From the NCBI GenBank assembly GCA_963704825.1, contig CAVPHV010000010.1:10008-74007 (forward strand): a DNA stretch of 64,000 bases. The letters run 5' to 3'. The notes beneath the pieces were generated by a model that saw nothing but the letters and a program-made list of their open reading frames with translations, did not search any database and was not told the origin of the DNA. A program made the position numbers and the translations under genes. Source of the stretch: CAVPHV01 sp963704825 (GTDB lineage Bacteria > Actinomycetota > Acidimicrobiia > Spongiisociales > UBA5794). Position 1 is the stretch's first letter, and the number at the start of each line of letters is the position of its first letter. Of the stretch, positions 63,251 to 64,000 are shown in pieces.

Positions 63251-64000
63251 ATGCGCTTACCGACGACCAATCCGGCAACGAACCGATCAGCCATTGTCGT
63301 CATTGCACTGCTGGCCTTTCTTGCCGCCGCGTTCGTGGCACTCACCGTCGACACCGGCCCTGCGTTCGCGGCGCCCGGTGATCCCAACGCCACCATCACA
63401 ACGCCCGGTTCCGGCCAAGCGCTCCAGGGGACGCCACCGCTTGTGTTGCGTGGCGAGGCTAGCGACGACACCGGTGTCGTCCGCACCGCAGTGGCGATCC
63501 GGAATCCCGCGGCCAACACCTGGCTGCAACCGAACGGCACCTGGGCGAACGGCTTCTCGTGGGTGGATGCCACCACAGCCGACGTGGGAGAGCCCAACGT
63601 CGAATGGACCTTCGAATGGACTCCGCCGGGGCCTGGAACCTATGGCATGACTGCGCAGGCTTACGACGCCGCCGGGAACATCGACAGAGCCCGGCAGTGG
63701 GTGCAGTTCTCCGTTTCCGACACCGAGACGCCGACCACGACGACGACCACCACGGTGCCGCCGACAACGAGACTACGACGACCACGACGACCACGACGAC
63801 CACGACGACCACGACGACCACGACGACGGTACCGCCCACAACAACCACGACAACCACGACCACGCAACCACCCCTCGAGGACACCACACCGCCAAACAGC
63901 AATGTGGTGATTCCCGGGTCGAACCAGGCGTTTGGTGAGGGCGCGGTTGGCTTTGCGGGGGCCGCACAAGACAACGTGGCCGTGGTTGCCATCGAAATCG
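63251..64000 (+). CDS. Secreted Ig-like/poly-threonine protein, frameshifted in repeat, partial at window end
   Basis: ATG 63251 starts a signal peptide (AIVVIALLAFLAAAFVALTV...AFA), then an Ig-like domain (TITTPGSGQALQGTPPLVLRGEASDDTGVVRTAVAI). It enters an ACG/ACC repeat meant to encode poly-Thr with VPPTT spacers. At about 63765-63774 the register slips by one base: the original frame turns to Arg/Pro and ends at 63910, while the next frame gives TTTTTT...VPPTTTTTT..QPPLEDTTPPNSNVVIPGSNQAFGEG and a second Ig-like unit (AAQDNVAVVAIEI), open to the window edge. The slip may be repeat slippage, phase variation or a read error. Confidence 0.75.

Overview
The window is about 64 kb of high-GC DNA with dense genes, frequent GTG/TTG starts, many 1-8 bp gene overlaps and an ATP-type PEP carboxykinase. 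Together with a giant DivIVA-type coiled-coil protein and an actinobacterial-type multi-membrane-span protein, this points to a free-living actinobacterium. Acidimicrobiia or a relative is my inference; no marker gene in the window proves it.

Layout. (1) 0-1 kb: the end of a GNAT-like gene, a C-terminal remnant of an IS3-type transposase, a perfect 14-bp hairpin and a 5'-truncated HExxH metalloprotease remnant. (2) 1.1-6.5 kb, minus strand: a complete bidirectional NAD-linked [NiFe] hydrogenase operon hoxE-F-U-Y-H plus its maturation endopeptidase, divergent from an Acr3 arsenite exporter. (3) 7.9-15.6 kb: a frameshifted RTX-repeat/amidase gene, a PPOX-fold flavoprotein, asnS, a metallophosphoesterase, and a two-component pair in which a cNMP-domain histidine kinase sits beside a response regulator fused to a glutaredoxin-like and a thioredoxin-reductase-like module, both without their redox cysteines. 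Five copies of a 50-bp palindromic repeat lie between genes from 6.6 to 15.7 kb. (4) 15.7-19.6 kb: sulfate assimilation (cysQ, fused sat-cysC) behind a LacI-type regulator. (5) 19.7-24.7 kb: a 1684-residue DivIVA-domain coiled-coil protein with recent tandem duplications. (6) 24.9-31.3 kb: central carbon genes pckA, fba, pgm and glpD. (7) 31.3-40.5 kb: a 3073-residue secreted protein with a beta-helix, Calx-beta, about 17 PKD/Ig-like units and FG-GAP repeats. (8) 40.8-46.4 kb: acsA, a carboxylesterase, a small membrane protein, a beta-propeller lipoprotein and a terpene-cyclase-fold protein. (9) tRNA-Glu, tRNA-Asp and tRNA-Phe. The 3' end of tRNA-Phe is the insertion site of a 6.99-kb integrative element (46723-53714) bounded by a 46-bp direct repeat. 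The element has an intact integrase and an intact secreted RTX/beta-propeller cargo gene, but its excisionase is broken and its MobF relaxase/helicase has at least five frameshifts. (10) 53.7-64 kb: the original tRNA-Phe terminator, a broken SulP permease, a CDF-like membrane protein, an aldo/keto reductase, a large membrane protein, a cello-oligosaccharide cluster (GH5-type hydrolase, GH94 cellobiose phosphorylase, aldose epimerase), and the start of a secreted Ig-like/poly-threonine protein that is frameshifted in its ACG/ACC repeat and runs off the window.

Working together: the hydrogenase can exchange electrons between H2 and NAD(H). PckA, aldolase, phosphoglucomutase, GlpD and AcsA support gluconeogenic and acetate/glycerol use. 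The GH5/GH94/GalM cluster suggests phosphorolytic cellobiose use, delivering glucose-1-phosphate to a phosphoglucomutase such as the one encoded here. The most unusual items are the 50-bp repeat family, the doubly cysteine-less redox response regulator, and the immobilised tRNA-Phe element that apparently replaced the host tRNA 3' end.
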